Below are positions 9,044 through 17,714 of a stretch of 64,000 bases of DNA, piece after piece. The notes under the pieces were generated by a model that had not been told where the DNA came from, searched no databases, and saw only the letters and a list, made by a program, of their open reading frames with translations. The translations under genes were made by a program, and so were the position numbers. Every line of letters begins with the position of its first letter. Within the stretch, counting starts at the first letter, position 1. Location of the stretch: contig CAVVOF010000003.1 of assembly GCA_963749905.1 (NCBI GenBank), positions 806,001 to 870,000 on the forward strand, written 5' to 3'. Source of the DNA: UBA10649 sp963749905 (GTDB taxonomy: Bacteria; Actinomycetota; Actinomycetes; S36-B12).

Positions 9044-10416
9044 CACAGCGCCAGTCTCCTTGCCAGGTCGGAGGTGAAGACCCCGTTCGGGTCCATGGTG
9101 CGTCGCACGCGCCGCCATTCCGCGAGCCGCGGGTAGCTGGCCGCCATCATCTCCGGCGACATGCGCGAGTCCTTGGCCAGGTACAGCCGGCCGCCTTCGG
9201 CCAGCACGCGCTCGTCGAGGCCGTCCAGCACCGCCGCGAGTCCCTCGACGCCTGCCGGGACGTCGATCGCCAGCGTCCAGCCGGGCTGGGGGAAGGACAG
9301 CGGGCCAGGGTTGGCAGCGCCGAACCGCTTGAGGACGGTCACCGGCGACACCGCGCCGATCGACCGAAGCCGGGTGAGCGTCTCTGCGACCAGGTGGCCA
9401 GCAGCGTCGGGGACCGCGAACTGGTACTGCAGGAAGCCGGCCGGTCCGTAGCCGCGGTTCCACTCGTGTGCCACGTCGAGCGGGTGGAAGAAGGTGGCGA
9501 TCGACTGCAGCTCGCCGCGCCGGGATTTCGGGGCCTTCCGGAACCAGGCCTCGTTGAACAGCCGCATCGTGACGGGGTTGACCAGACCGCTGGGGAACAC
9601 CGGCGGCACGGTGGCGAGCGCCTTGGCGCCGTAGGCGAGCGGATCGGTGCGCTGCTTGGCCGGCAGCCAGTCGGCAGGGGCGTGATCTCCCCGCGTGAGC
9701 ACGCCGCGGCCGGACGGATGCACGCTGTCGACCCAGGCGACGCTGTAGCGATATGCGTCGTCGCCGTCGATCATCCGGTCCATCAGGTCGTCGAGGTCGG
9801 TCGTTCGATCGGTGTCGACGCTGATGAGCGCCGACGTGATGGGGATCAGGTCGAAGGTCGCCTCCGTGATCACCCCGGTCAGGCCCATGCCACCGACGGT
9901 CGCCCAGAACTCCTCGGGGGTGCCGTCCTGGGACAGCTCACGCACATCGCCCAGTCCGTCGACCAGGGTCAGCCGAGACACGTGCGAGCCGAAGGTGCCC
10001 TCGACGTGGTGGTTCTTGCCGTGCACGTCGGCCGCGATCGCCCCGCCGACGGTCACCATGCGGGTGCCGGGAGTGACCGGCACGAAGTAGCCCGCGGGGA
10101 CGATGATCCGAAGCAGGTCGTCGAGGGTGGCGCCGGCGCCCGCGGTGAGCTCGTGCCGCGACGAATCCAGCAGCACCCGGTTGAGATGGTCGAGCCGGAG
10201 CACGGTCGCGCCCCCCGACTGCGCAGCGTCACCGTAGGAGCGGCCCAGGCCCCGAGCGAGCACGCCGCGCGCCCCGGCCTCGGCGACTGCCTGCTGGACC
10301 ATGGTGGCCGAGTCCGGTCGGACCACGGTCGCCACCGATGGGGCGGTGTGCCCCCACCCGTAGAGCAGCTCGTCGTCCGGCCGGGCGGCCAGGGGCGATG
10401 TCGACATGGGACTCAT
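9043..10416 (-). CDS. dprE1: decaprenylphospho-beta-D-ribose 2-oxidase (FAD-dependent)
   Basis: 457 residues. GRSYGDAAQ and VTPGTRMVTVGGAIAADVHG form the FAD-binding (VAO-type) half; PAGFLQYQFAVP and LYLAKDSRM belong to the substrate half, with the Lys equivalent to the catalytic Lys418 of M. tuberculosis. The enzyme oxidises decaprenyl-phosphoryl-ribose at C2. The position of the drug-reactive Cys387 is Ala here: in GWTLAIDVP the residue 32 positions before the Lys (one insertion) is Ala. The start at 10416 overlaps the ubiA stop (ATGA); an extension to 10665 overlaps ubiA and is rejected. Part of ubiA-dprE1-dprE2. Confidence 0.95.
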   Translation of the reverse strand: MSPMSTSPLAARPDDELLYGWGHTAPSVATVVRPDSATMVQQAVAEAGARGVLARGLGRSYGDAAQSGGATVLRLDHLNRVLLDSSRHELTAGAGATLDDLLRIIVPAGYFVPVTPGTRMVTVGGAIAADVHGKNHHVEGTFGSHVSRLTLVDGLGDVRELSQDGTPEEFWATVGGMGLTGVITEATFDLIPITSALISVDTDRTTDLDDLMDRMIDGDDAYRYSVAWVDSVHPSGRGVLTRGDHAPADWLPAKQRTDPLAYGAKALATVPPVFPSGLVNPVTMRLFNEAWFRKAPKSRRGELQSIATFFHPLDVAHEWNRGYGPAGFLQYQFAVPDAAGHLVAETLTRLRSIGAVSPVTVLKRFGAANPGPLSFPQPGWTLAIDVPAGVEGLAAVLDGLDERVLAEGGRLYLAKDSRMSPEMMAASYPRLAEWRRVRRTMDPNGVFTSDLARRLAL

Positions 10417-11321
10417 GCTCCCAGTGCGCCGAGGCCGAAGAGCACCAGCCAGGCGGCGCCCATCGCCTGCAGCACCCGATCGTTCAGGACGACGTCCTCG
10501 GGGGCTTCCGCCTCGCCTCGGTCGACGTCCACGGCATAGCGCAGAATCCCGAGGACGAAGGGCAGCACGCTCCACTCCGCGAACGGGAACGAGGACTCGG
10601 CGAGGCCGACCTCGAAGGCCCACAGGCAGTAGCCGGTGATCGTGACGGCGGCAGCCATGCCCCACACGAAGCGGAGGTACGCCGGGGTGTAGCCGGCCAG
10701 GCTGCGTCGCGCGGCTCCGTCCGCGTTGCCGTTCATCCGGATCGAGCGCTCGAGCTCACTGAACCGCTTGCCCGCCGCCATGAACAGGGAGCCGAAGGCG
10801 GCCACGATCAGGAACCACCGGGAGATGGGCAACTCCGCCGCCACGCCGCCCGCGATGGCGCGCAGCAGGAACCCGACCGCGAGCAGTGCCAGCTCGATCA
10901 CCGGCTCGTGCTTCAGGAACAGCGAGTACGAGACGGTGAAGAGGGCGTACGCCGCCACGATGCCGAAGAGCGCCAGGTTGACCCACAGCGCGAGTCCGAG
11001 GGCCAGCAGGGCAAGGATGATCGCCGCGGTCAGGGCCGTGCCCGCGGACAGTTCGCCCGCCGCGATCGGACGACGCTGCTTGATCGGGTGCGTGCGGTCG
11101 GCGGCGACGTCCCGGATGTCGTTGACCAGATACGTCGCACTGGAGATGAGGCAGAACGCCACGAACGCGATCAGCGCGGGGACGAGGACGTCGGGCTCGA
11201 AGATGCTGCCCGCGGCCAGCGGTGCAGCGAATACGAGGACGTTCTTCAGCCACTGCCGCGGGCGCAGCGAGACGACCAGCGCTGCGAGCGTGCCGCGCCG
11301 AGCCGTATCAGAGGATGTCAT
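10413..11321 (-). CDS. ubiA: decaprenyl-phosphate phosphoribosyltransferase (UbiA family)
   Basis: 302 residues with about eight or nine membrane helices. NDIRDVAADRTHPIKQRR (from residue 67) holds the Mg-binding NDxxDxxxD motif of UbiA prenyltransferases, and its HPxKxRRP form marks the phosphoribosyltransferase subgroup (Rv3806c type). It transfers phosphoribose to decaprenyl phosphate, the step before DprE1/DprE2. The three genes run in pathway order with overlapping ends. The start overlaps the DUF6069 gene by 14 bp. Confidence 0.93.
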   Translation of the reverse strand: MTSSDTARRGTLAALVVSLRPRQWLKNVLVFAAPLAAGSIFEPDVLVPALIAFVAFCLISSATYLVNDIRDVAADRTHPIKQRRPIAAGELSAGTALTAAIILALLALGLALWVNLALFGIVAAYALFTVSYSLFLKHEPVIELALLAVGFLLRAIAGGVAAELPISRWFLIVAAFGSLFMAAGKRFSELERSIRMNGNADGAARRSLAGYTPAYLRFVWGMAAAVTITGYCLWAFEVGLAESSFPFAEWSVLPFVLGILRYAVDVDRGEAEAPEDVVLNDRVLQAMGAAWLVLFGLGALGA

Positions 11322-11817
11322 CGCGCTCCACGGAGCGCCCCGGCTCGGAGTCGCCCACGATGCGGGCGATCTGCGGCACCACCAGGACCCAGGTGATCAG
11401 GTGCATGAGGCCCAGGACGGCGCGGGACACCCACGACACCGACTCGGCCTGGTCGATCGGGGCCCACAGAGAGATCAGCGCGACGATCGTGCCCAGCCAG
11501 AAGACCAGTCGCCCGGCGTGCGGCACGCCGCGCAGGAGTGCGCCCACCAGCGCCAGGGCCAGCGCGGCCACCAGCGGAGTGAGCAGCACGACCAGCCACG
11601 CCACCGGCTGCAGCGGGATCCCCGCCTGCCCCGAGACCACGAAGTCGAGTCCGGCCAGGCGGCCGATGCCGTAGATGAGCAGAGAGATCAGGCCGGCCCA
11701 GACACCCGTCACGATGGCGGCATAGACGAGCTGCCGCACGGTCGGGTTCGCCGACGTCGGCGGTCCGATCGGCGTCTTCGACTCGAGCCAGGGGGCGGCC
11801 ATGACGCCATTGTTCAC
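11308..11817 (-). CDS. DUF6069 family membrane protein
   Basis: 169 residues with four membrane helices. NPTVRQLVYAAIVTGVWAGL and the proline-framed second helix PLQPVAWLVVLLTPLVAAL match the DUF6069 pattern. No function is known. It is the first gene of the arabinan-donor operon and overlaps ubiA by 14 bp, so it is co-translated. GTG at 11817 is used because GAGGGGG lies upstream; an in-frame ATG follows five codons later. Confidence 0.72.
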   Translation of the reverse strand: MNNGVMAAPWLESKTPIGPPTSANPTVRQLVYAAIVTGVWAGLISLLIYGIGRLAGLDFVVSGQAGIPLQPVAWLVVLLTPLVAALALALVGALLRGVPHAGRLVFWLGTIVALISLWAPIDQAESVSWVSRAVLGLMHLITWVLVVPQIARIVGDSEPGRSVERDDIL

Positions 11818-11879
11818 GCCCGGTCCCCCTCGCGGGTCACCGAGTCCGAATCCGACGCGCCGGATTCACTCTTGCGAAA

Positions 11880-11919
11880 GTTACCGGCGAGTAGCATCAT
11901 GGAGTTACTGGCCGGTAAC
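11880..11919. promoter_or_regulatory. inverted repeat upstream of acyl-CoA dehydrogenase (putative TetR-type operator)
   Basis: GTTACCGGCGAGTA (11880-11893) is matched on the opposite strand by TTACTGGCCGGTAAC (11905-11919) with only minor mismatch; the outer GTTACCGG/CCGGTAAC is perfect. The repeat lies 38 bp before the gene start, in the position of a promoter operator. TTAC..GTAA sites of this kind are common before fatty-acid oxidation genes controlled by TetR-family repressors, but the regulator is not in the window. Confidence 0.55.
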
Positions 11920-11956
11920 TACGGCGGGTTACCCCGCCCTACTCGGAGGACGTGTC

Positions 11957-13798
11957 ATGTCGCACTACAAGAGCAACCTTCGCGATCTCGAGTTCAACCT
12001 GTTCGAGGTGTTCGGCGGCGGTGACCGCATGGGCACCGGTCCATACCACGACATGGACTCGGACACGGCGCGCGAAATCCTCCGTGAGGTCGAGCGGCTG
12101 GCCAGCGGCCCGTTGGCCGAGCCCTTCGCCGACGCCGACCGCAATCCCCCGGTCTACGACCCCGAGACCAAGACCGTGACCATGCCCGAGGGCTTCAAGA
12201 AGGCCTTCCAGGCGCTCATGGACTCCGAGTGGTGGCGCCTGGACCTGCCCGAGCACCTCGGCGGCACCGGGGCACCCCCGTCCCTGCGCTGGGCCGCCAG
12301 CGAGATGCTCCTCGGCAGCCAGCCGGCCGCGTTCATGTTCATGTCCGGCCCCGGCTTCGCCGCGATCCTCGACCACCTCGGCAACGACGACCAGAAGCGC
12401 TGGGCCGAGTTGATGATCGAGAACGGCTGGGGCGCCACGATGGTGCTGACCGAGCCGGACGCCGGCTCCGACGTGGGTGCCGGCCGGGCCCGCGCGTTCG
12501 ACAACGGCGACGGCACCTGGCGCATCGAGGGCGTCAAGCGCTTCATCACGTCCGGCGAGCACGACATGGCCGACAACATCGTGCACCTGGTACTCGCCCG
12601 CCCCGAGGGCGCCGGTGCCGGCACCAAGGGCCTGTCCCTGTTCGTCGTGCCGAAGTACTTCGTCGACCTCGAGACCGGTGAGCTCGGCGCTCGCAACGGC
12701 GTGTACGCCACGAACGTCGAGAAGAAGATGGGCCTGAAGGTCTCGACGACCTGCGAGATGACCTTTGGCGCCGACCCCGACGACCCGGCCATCGGCTGGC
12801 TCGTCGGCGACGTGCACGACGGCATCGCGCAGATGTTCAAGGTCATCGAGTACGCGCGGATGATGGTGGGCACGAAGGCCATCGCCACGCTGTCGACCGG
12901 CTACCTGAACGCGCTCGAGTACGCGAAGACCCGCGTGCAGGGGGCCGACCTGACCGAGATGACGGACAAGACCGCCCCGCGCGTGACGATCACCCACCAT
13001 CCGGACGTGCGGCGCAGCCTGATGCTGCAGAAGTCCTACGCCGAGGGCCTGCGCGCCCTCATCGCCTACACCGCCTACTGGCAGGACATGGTCGAGATGG
13101 CCAAGGCCGGCGACGCCGACATCGACCTCGACATGGCGGAGCGGATGAACGACCTGCTGCTGCCGATCGTCAAGGGCGTCGGGTCGGAGCGCTCGTACGA
13201 GATGCTGGCCGTCGGCCTGCAGACATTCGGCGGCTCGGGCTTCCTGCAGGACTACCCGCTCGAGCAGTACATCCGCGACGCCAAGATCGACACCCTGTAC
13301 GAGGGCACCACGGCGATCCAGGGACTGGACTTCTTCTTCCGCAAGATGGTCAAGGACCAGTTCAAGTCGATCTTCCACCTCGCCGCCCAGATCACCGAGA
13401 CGGTGAAGGGCGACGAGGGCTCCGGCCAGCTGTCCGCGGAGCGGGAGCTGCTCGGCGCGGCGCTCGAGGACGTGCAGGGCATCGTGGGCGTCATGGGCCA
13501 GTGGGCCATGGCGTCGCAGCAGGACGTCCGCGAGATCTACAAGGTCGGCCTCAACTCGACGCGGCTGCTCATGGCCAGCGGCGATCTGGTCATCGGGTGG
13601 CTGCTGCTGCGGCAGGCCGAGGTGGCGCTGAAGGCGCTCGCGGCCGACCCGTCACCGCGTGATCGCGCCTTCTACGAGGGCAAGGTCGAGACGGCCCGTT
13701 GGTTCGCGCGCAACCGGCTGCCGCTGCTCGCCGCCGAGCGCGTGGTCGCCGAGACCACCACGCTCGACGTCATGGACCTGCCGGAGGAGTCCTTCTAG
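11957..13798 (+). CDS. acyl-CoA dehydrogenase, FadE5-like (long form)
   Basis: 613 residues, the length of the FadE5 group rather than the usual 380. The N-terminal extension (MSHYKSNLRDLEFNLFEVF) is typical of this group. MVLTEPDAGSDVG and RFITSGEHD contact FAD and substrate, and the C-terminal part has QTFGGSGFLQDYPLEQYIRDAKIDTLYEGTTAIQ with the catalytic-type Glu of YEGT. The family oxidises acyl-CoA of broad chain length to the 2-enoyl-CoA, passing electrons to ETF. GGAGGA precedes the ATG by 8 bases. Controlled by the inverted repeat at 11880, by inference. Confidence 0.92.
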   Translation: MSHYKSNLRDLEFNLFEVFGGGDRMGTGPYHDMDSDTAREILREVERLASGPLAEPFADADRNPPVYDPETKTVTMPEGFKKAFQALMDSEWWRLDLPEHLGGTGAPPSLRWAASEMLLGSQPAAFMFMSGPGFAAILDHLGNDDQKRWAELMIENGWGATMVLTEPDAGSDVGAGRARAFDNGDGTWRIEGVKRFITSGEHDMADNIVHLVLARPEGAGAGTKGLSLFVVPKYFVDLETGELGARNGVYATNVEKKMGLKVSTTCEMTFGADPDDPAIGWLVGDVHDGIAQMFKVIEYARMMVGTKAIATLSTGYLNALEYAKTRVQGADLTEMTDKTAPRVTITHHPDVRRSLMLQKSYAEGLRALIAYTAYWQDMVEMAKAGDADIDLDMAERMNDLLLPIVKGVGSERSYEMLAVGLQTFGGSGFLQDYPLEQYIRDAKIDTLYEGTTAIQGLDFFFRKMVKDQFKSIFHLAAQITETVKGDEGSGQLSAERELLGAALEDVQGIVGVMGQWAMASQQDVREIYKVGLNSTRLLMASGDLVIGWLLLRQAEVALKALAADPSPRDRAFYEGKVETARWFARNRLPLLAAERVVAETTTLDVMDLPEESF

Positions 13799-13822
13799 TC
13801 GCAGGTTCGTCACAGGCCAGCT

Positions 13823-13869
13823 GACGAGGGCCGGCACCCTGACAGGATGGTCGGGTGCCGGCCCTCGTC
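13823..13869. repeat. perfect 17-bp inverted repeat at the antiporter start
   Basis: GACGAGGGCCGGCACCC (13823-13839) and GGGTGCCGGCCCTCGTC (13853-13869) are exact inverse complements with a 13-nt loop. It follows the acyl-CoA dehydrogenase stop by 24 bp and could terminate that gene. The right arm contains the proposed GTG start of the antiporter and ends directly before the next in-frame ATG (13870), so it could also affect translation. Confidence 0.75.
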
Positions 13870-15087
13870 ATGTCCACGCTCGCACCCGCGGCGCTGCCCG
13901 CCGCGACGAACCCTGAGCTGTCCGCCGTCTACCTCGACTTCGGCTTCCTGCTGATCCTGCTGGGCCTGCTCTCACGCGTCGCCCACCGGTTCGGGTTCTC
14001 GCCGGTGCCCTTCTACCTCATCGGCGGGCTGCTGCTCGGCGAGGGCGGACTCGTCGGAGTCGATCCCGAGGGCACCCTGCTGCCGGCGCTGGCCGAACTG
14101 GGCGTGATCCTGCTGCTGCTCCTGCTGGGCCTGGAGTACTCCGGACGGGAGATCGTCGATCATGCGCGCCGTCAGATCGGTCCCGGTGCGGTCGACCTGG
14201 TCCTGAACTCGCTGCCGGGGGCCGCGCTCGGCCTGATCCTCGGCTGGGGTCTGGTCGGAGCCGTCGCCCTCGGCGGCATCACCTACATCTCCTCGTCGGG
14301 AATCGTCTCCCAGGTAGTGCGCGACCTGCGGTGGCGGCGCAATCCCGAGACCGGGCCGGTAGTCAGCATCCTGGTCATCGAGGACCTGGTCATGGCGCCG
14401 TACCTCCCGATCCTGACGGTCATCCTCACCGGCACCGGCCTGGTGGCGGGATTGATCAGCGTGGGCGTGGCCCTGCTCATCGTCGCCGTGGTCCTGGTGA
14501 TCGCGGTGCGGCGTGGTGACGCCGGTTCGCGGTTCTTCCGATCCTCCGAGCCGGCCGGACTGCTGCTCGTGGTCTTCGGGCTGGCTGTCGCGGCCGCCGG
14601 GCTGGCCGGGCTGCTGTCCTTCTCGTCCGCCGTCGCTGCCTTCCTCGTGGGCCTGCTGCTGACCGGAGAGATCGCGGAGATCGCCCGGCGCCGGCTCGAC
14701 CCGCTGCGCGAGCTGCTCGCGGCCATCTTCTTCGCCTACTTCGGCCTGGTCACCGATCCCGCTTCGCTGCTGGTGATGCTCGGGCCCGCCGTGGTGCTCG
14801 TCCTCATCACGGTGCTCACCAAGTTCATCACCGGCTGGTACGCCAGCACCCGCGTCGGCGGCGGCACCATCTCGCGCCTGCGTGCGGGCGCCCTGCTCAG
14901 CGCGCGCGGCGAGTTCAGCGTGATCATCGCGGGCCTCGTCGGGGCGAGCGCCGTTCTGCCCGAGGAGTTCCAGGCCCTGGTTGCGGCGTACGTGCTCATC
15001 ACCGCAACCCTGGGACCGGTGCTGGCCCGGTACATCGAACCCATCGGTTGGTGGTGGGATCAGCGGCCCGTACGCTCATCGGCATGA
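13855..15087 (+). CDS. cation:proton antiporter (CPA2/KefB-like membrane domain)
   Basis: 410 residues with about twelve membrane helices. LSRVAHRFGFSPVPFYLIGGLLLG begins the transporter; LLLLLLGLEYSGREI and SSSGIVSQVVRDL with VLVIEDLVMAPYLPIL carry the charged residues of the ion path. There is no C-terminal TrkA domain. Family members exchange Na+ or K+ for protons. The GTG at 13855 is 6 bases after a CAGGAT hexamer and may be leaderless; ATG 13870 is the alternative. The stop overlaps the copC start (ATGA), linking the antiporter to the copper genes. Confidence 0.85.
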   Translation: MPALVMSTLAPAALPAATNPELSAVYLDFGFLLILLGLLSRVAHRFGFSPVPFYLIGGLLLGEGGLVGVDPEGTLLPALAELGVILLLLLLGLEYSGREIVDHARRQIGPGAVDLVLNSLPGAALGLILGWGLVGAVALGGITYISSSGIVSQVVRDLRWRRNPETGPVVSILVIEDLVMAPYLPILTVILTGTGLVAGLISVGVALLIVAVVLVIAVRRGDAGSRFFRSSEPAGLLLVVFGLAVAAAGLAGLLSFSSAVAAFLVGLLLTGEIAEIARRRLDPLRELLAAIFFAYFGLVTDPASLLVMLGPAVVLVLITVLTKFITGWYASTRVGGGTISRLRAGALLSARGEFSVIIAGLVGASAVLPEEFQALVAAYVLITATLGPVLARYIEPIGWWWDQRPVRSSA

Positions 15088-15671
15088 GCAGGCGCGGCAC
15101 CGGCATTCGGGCCGCAGCACCCGTGGCACTGGCGCTGGCCGCCTTGCTGCTCGCCCCGGCCCCGGCGCTCGCCCACACCGACCTGGTCAGCTCGACCCCG
15201 GTCGAGGGCGCCCTGCTCGAGGAGGCCCCCGCCGTCGTCACCCTGACGTTCTCCGAGCCGGTGCTCGCCGACTCGGCCGCGGTGTCGGTGGAGGACGAGA
15301 CCGGGTTCGTCGTGCGCGTGCTCGATCTCGAGGTGACGGACGCGACGCTGACTCTGTCGTGGCCGCCGGGGCTCCCCGGCTCGGAGTACGCCGTCAACTA
15401 CCGGGTCGTCGCACAGGACGGACATCCCATCGAAGGCACCCTGACCTTCGCGGCAGCCGGCGCACCCGCAGCCCAGACCACGGCGCCCGACGTGACTGCG
15501 CAGTCAGCCGCCGCCGACGTTCCCGCCGCAGCGGGCCCTGAGCCCGCGGACTCCGACTCCGGGCCTCCGCTCTTCGCCCTGGCCGGCGTCTGGATCGGGA
15601 TCGTCGCGGTAGCGATCGCCTTGGTCGTCACCGCCAGGCGGGCGCGCCGCGGAGGGAGCGGCACCTCGTGA
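15084..15671 (+). CDS. copC: CopC-domain copper-binding protein, membrane-anchored
   Basis: 195 residues. A signal peptide ends ALA-H, so the mature protein begins with His31 (HTDLVSSTPVEG), the N-terminal copper ligand of CopC proteins; QDGHPIEGTLTF gives a second His. After a Pro/Ala-rich linker a single helix (FALAGVWIGIVAVAIALVV) anchors it, as in YobA/YcnJ-type proteins. It probably hands copper to the CopD-like protein encoded next. Both junctions are 4-bp overlaps (ATGA before, GTGA after), so antiporter-copC-copD/ctaG is one coupled operon. Confidence 0.9.
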   Translation: MSRRGTGIRAAAPVALALAALLLAPAPALAHTDLVSSTPVEGALLEEAPAVVTLTFSEPVLADSAAVSVEDETGFVVRVLDLEVTDATLTLSWPPGLPGSEYAVNYRVVAQDGHPIEGTLTFAAAGAPAAQTTAPDVTAQSAAADVPAAAGPEPADSDSGPPLFALAGVWIGIVAVAIALVVTARRARRGGSGTS

Positions 15672-17692
15672 GCGGGACCCGGAGCACGCCCCGCGTCCAG
15701 ACCCTCGGCACCGGTCCCCTCGCCCTCGTCGGGGTGGGGCTGCTCGCCCTGGCCCTGTCCGCAACGGCCATCGGACTGACGGTCGCGGGCGGCGCCTACG
15801 CCGAGTCGCTGCCCGGACTGCCGGATCCCGGTCCGCTCGTCGGCTGGGGCACGGCGATCACCCGGCTGCTCACCGACCTCGCCGCCGTGCTGACGGTGGG
15901 CTGGCTGCTCGCCGCCACCTTCCTCGATCCGTCCGGCAAGGACGGCGTGGTCTCGCCCCTGGGTCGACGCGACCTGCGCCGGGCGGCAGCGGCCGCGCTT
16001 GCGTGGGGCGTGCTCGCCTTCACCCAGCTCTTCTTCGAACTCGCGAACGCACTGGGGCTGCCGCTGTCCGAGGCACTCGACCCCAACGTCGTCTCGACGT
16101 ACGCGAACGAGCTCGCCTCCACCCGGGCGCTGCTGGTGCTCGCCGTCCTCGCGGCCGTCGTCTGCGTCGGCGCCCTGTTCACCGCGACCACGGGAGCGGC
16201 CTCCGCCTGGCTGGTGGTGGCCATCGTGGCGGCTGCCCTGCCCGCACTCGCAGGCCATGCCTCCGGGCTGGGCGACCACGCGCTCGCCATGACGGCGGGA
16301 GCGGCGCACGTGGTTGCGGCGGTGGTCTGGGTCGGGGGCCTGGTGGCGCTGGCGGTGCACGCGGCGCGACGGGAGGTCTCCCTCGAGCGACCTGCGCGGC
16401 GGTTCTCCACCCTCGCGCTGGCCGCCATCCTCCTGCTCGCCGCCAGCGGTGCCGCGAACGCGTACACCCGTCTCGACAATGTCGGCCAGCTCATCACCAC
16501 CGGGTACGGGTTGGTGACGCTGGTCAAGGTCGTTCTCATCGTCGGGCTCGGCGTCCTCGGCTGGTTCATGCGCGCACGCGTGATCGCGACCTTGGGTCGC
16601 GCCTCCCGGGCCGGGGCGTTCGCCCGGGTGGCCGGCATCGAGCTGGTCATCATGGCCACCGCGATCGGGCTGGGGGTGGCACTCGCGACGAGCCCGCCGC
16701 CGCGCATCGAAGTGCCCCTGCCGACGTACGGGGAGAGCCTGCTCGGCTACCCGTACCCGCCGCCGCCGTCCGTCGGCACCGTCATGGGCGGCTTCTACCT
16801 CGAGCCGCTGTTCCTCACCGTCTCGCTCATCGCGGGTGCCCTGTACGTCGCCGGCGTCGTCCGACTGGTTCGCCGTGGCGACCGCTGGCCGGTGCTACGG
16901 ACCGTCTCGTGGTTGGCCGGCATCGCGATCGTCATCTGGTGCACGAACGGCGGGATCTCGCTGTACTCGCAGGTGTCCGCGGGCCTCCACATGATGCAGC
17001 ACATGACATTGACGATGCTGGCCCCGATCTTCCTGGTCCTCGGGGCACCGGCCACGCTGGCCCTACGCGCGCTGAAGCCGGCGCGCGGCAACGAGCGCGG
17101 CCCACGAGAGTGGCTGGTGTGGTTCCTGCACAGCTGGATCACCCGCCTGCTCACCAACCCGCTGTACGTGTTCTTCGTGTACGTGATCGGGCTCTACGGC
17201 CTGTACTTCACGCCGCTCTTCGGCTGGCTGATGAGCGATCACATCGGCCACGTCTTCATGCAGGTGCACTTCATCGTGTCCGGGTATCTCTTCTACTGGA
17301 TCCTCATCGGCATCGACCCCCGACCGAAGCCGCTGCCGTACTGGGGTCGACTCGTCATGCTGCTCCTCGCCCTCTCCATCCACGGGTTCTTCGCGGTGGC
17401 GATGATGATGGGCACCACGCCGATCGCCCCGGAGTGGTACGGCGTGGTCCAGCCACCGTGGATCACCGATCCCCTGCGCGACACGCTCGAGGCCGGGCAG
17501 GTGGCCTGGGGCCTGTCCGAGATCCCGAGCCTGATCGTGCTGATCGTCATCGCTGTGCAGTGGGCGCGGAGCGACGACCGGGAGGCCACCCGGCTCGACC
17601 GCCAGGCGGACCGCGACGACGATGCCGAACTGCGGGCCTACAACGAGCGGCTGGCCGCCCTGTCGGAACGCGACCGGGCGCCCGGCCGCTAG
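15668..17692 (+). CDS. CopD-CtaG fusion: copper import / cytochrome oxidase assembly membrane protein
   Basis: 674 residues. The N-terminal half has about eight helices of the CopD family, with GHASGLGDHALAMTAGAAHV carrying conserved His. The C-terminal half is a caa3_CtaG domain: LHMMQHMTLTMLAPIFLVLG, GHVFMQVHFIVSGYLFYW and GFFAVAMMMGTTPIAP. This fusion is common in actinobacteria and is thought to bring copper into the cell or to the Cu centre of cytochrome oxidase. Its place directly after copC supports that. A charged tail of about 40 residues ends the protein. GTG start overlapping the copC stop. Confidence 0.9.
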   Translation: MSGTRSTPRVQTLGTGPLALVGVGLLALALSATAIGLTVAGGAYAESLPGLPDPGPLVGWGTAITRLLTDLAAVLTVGWLLAATFLDPSGKDGVVSPLGRRDLRRAAAAALAWGVLAFTQLFFELANALGLPLSEALDPNVVSTYANELASTRALLVLAVLAAVVCVGALFTATTGAASAWLVVAIVAAALPALAGHASGLGDHALAMTAGAAHVVAAVVWVGGLVALAVHAARREVSLERPARRFSTLALAAILLLAASGAANAYTRLDNVGQLITTGYGLVTLVKVVLIVGLGVLGWFMRARVIATLGRASRAGAFARVAGIELVIMATAIGLGVALATSPPPRIEVPLPTYGESLLGYPYPPPPSVGTVMGGFYLEPLFLTVSLIAGALYVAGVVRLVRRGDRWPVLRTVSWLAGIAIVIWCTNGGISLYSQVSAGLHMMQHMTLTMLAPIFLVLGAPATLALRALKPARGNERGPREWLVWFLHSWITRLLTNPLYVFFVYVIGLYGLYFTPLFGWLMSDHIGHVFMQVHFIVSGYLFYWILIGIDPRPKPLPYWGRLVMLLLALSIHGFFAVAMMMGTTPIAPEWYGVVQPPWITDPLRDTLEAGQVAWGLSEIPSLIVLIVIAVQWARSDDREATRLDRQADRDDDAELRAYNERLAALSERDRAPGR

Positions 17693-17698
17693 CAAGTG

Positions 17699-17714
17699 AT
17701 ACCCTAGGGGGTAT
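17699..17714. promoter_or_regulatory. CsoR/CstR-type operator overlapping leaderless start
   Basis: ATACCCTAGGGGGTAT is a 6-4-6 palindrome (ATACCC / GGGTAT) in the form bound by the CsoR/RcnR/CstR repressor family. It contains the likely -10 (TACCCT, 17700-17705) and the A and T of the start codon at 17713. Repressor binding would block transcription start directly. Because the gene is a rhodanese, the sulfur-responsive CstR branch is the more likely regulator. CsoR is the alternative, as copper genes lie upstream. Confidence 0.7.

Noticed and set aside
9043..10665. N-terminal extension of DprE1 to 10665
   Set aside because: It overlaps ubiA by about 250 bp and is low-complexity Arg/Gly sequence. 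The ATGA overlap at 10413-10416 gives the proper start.
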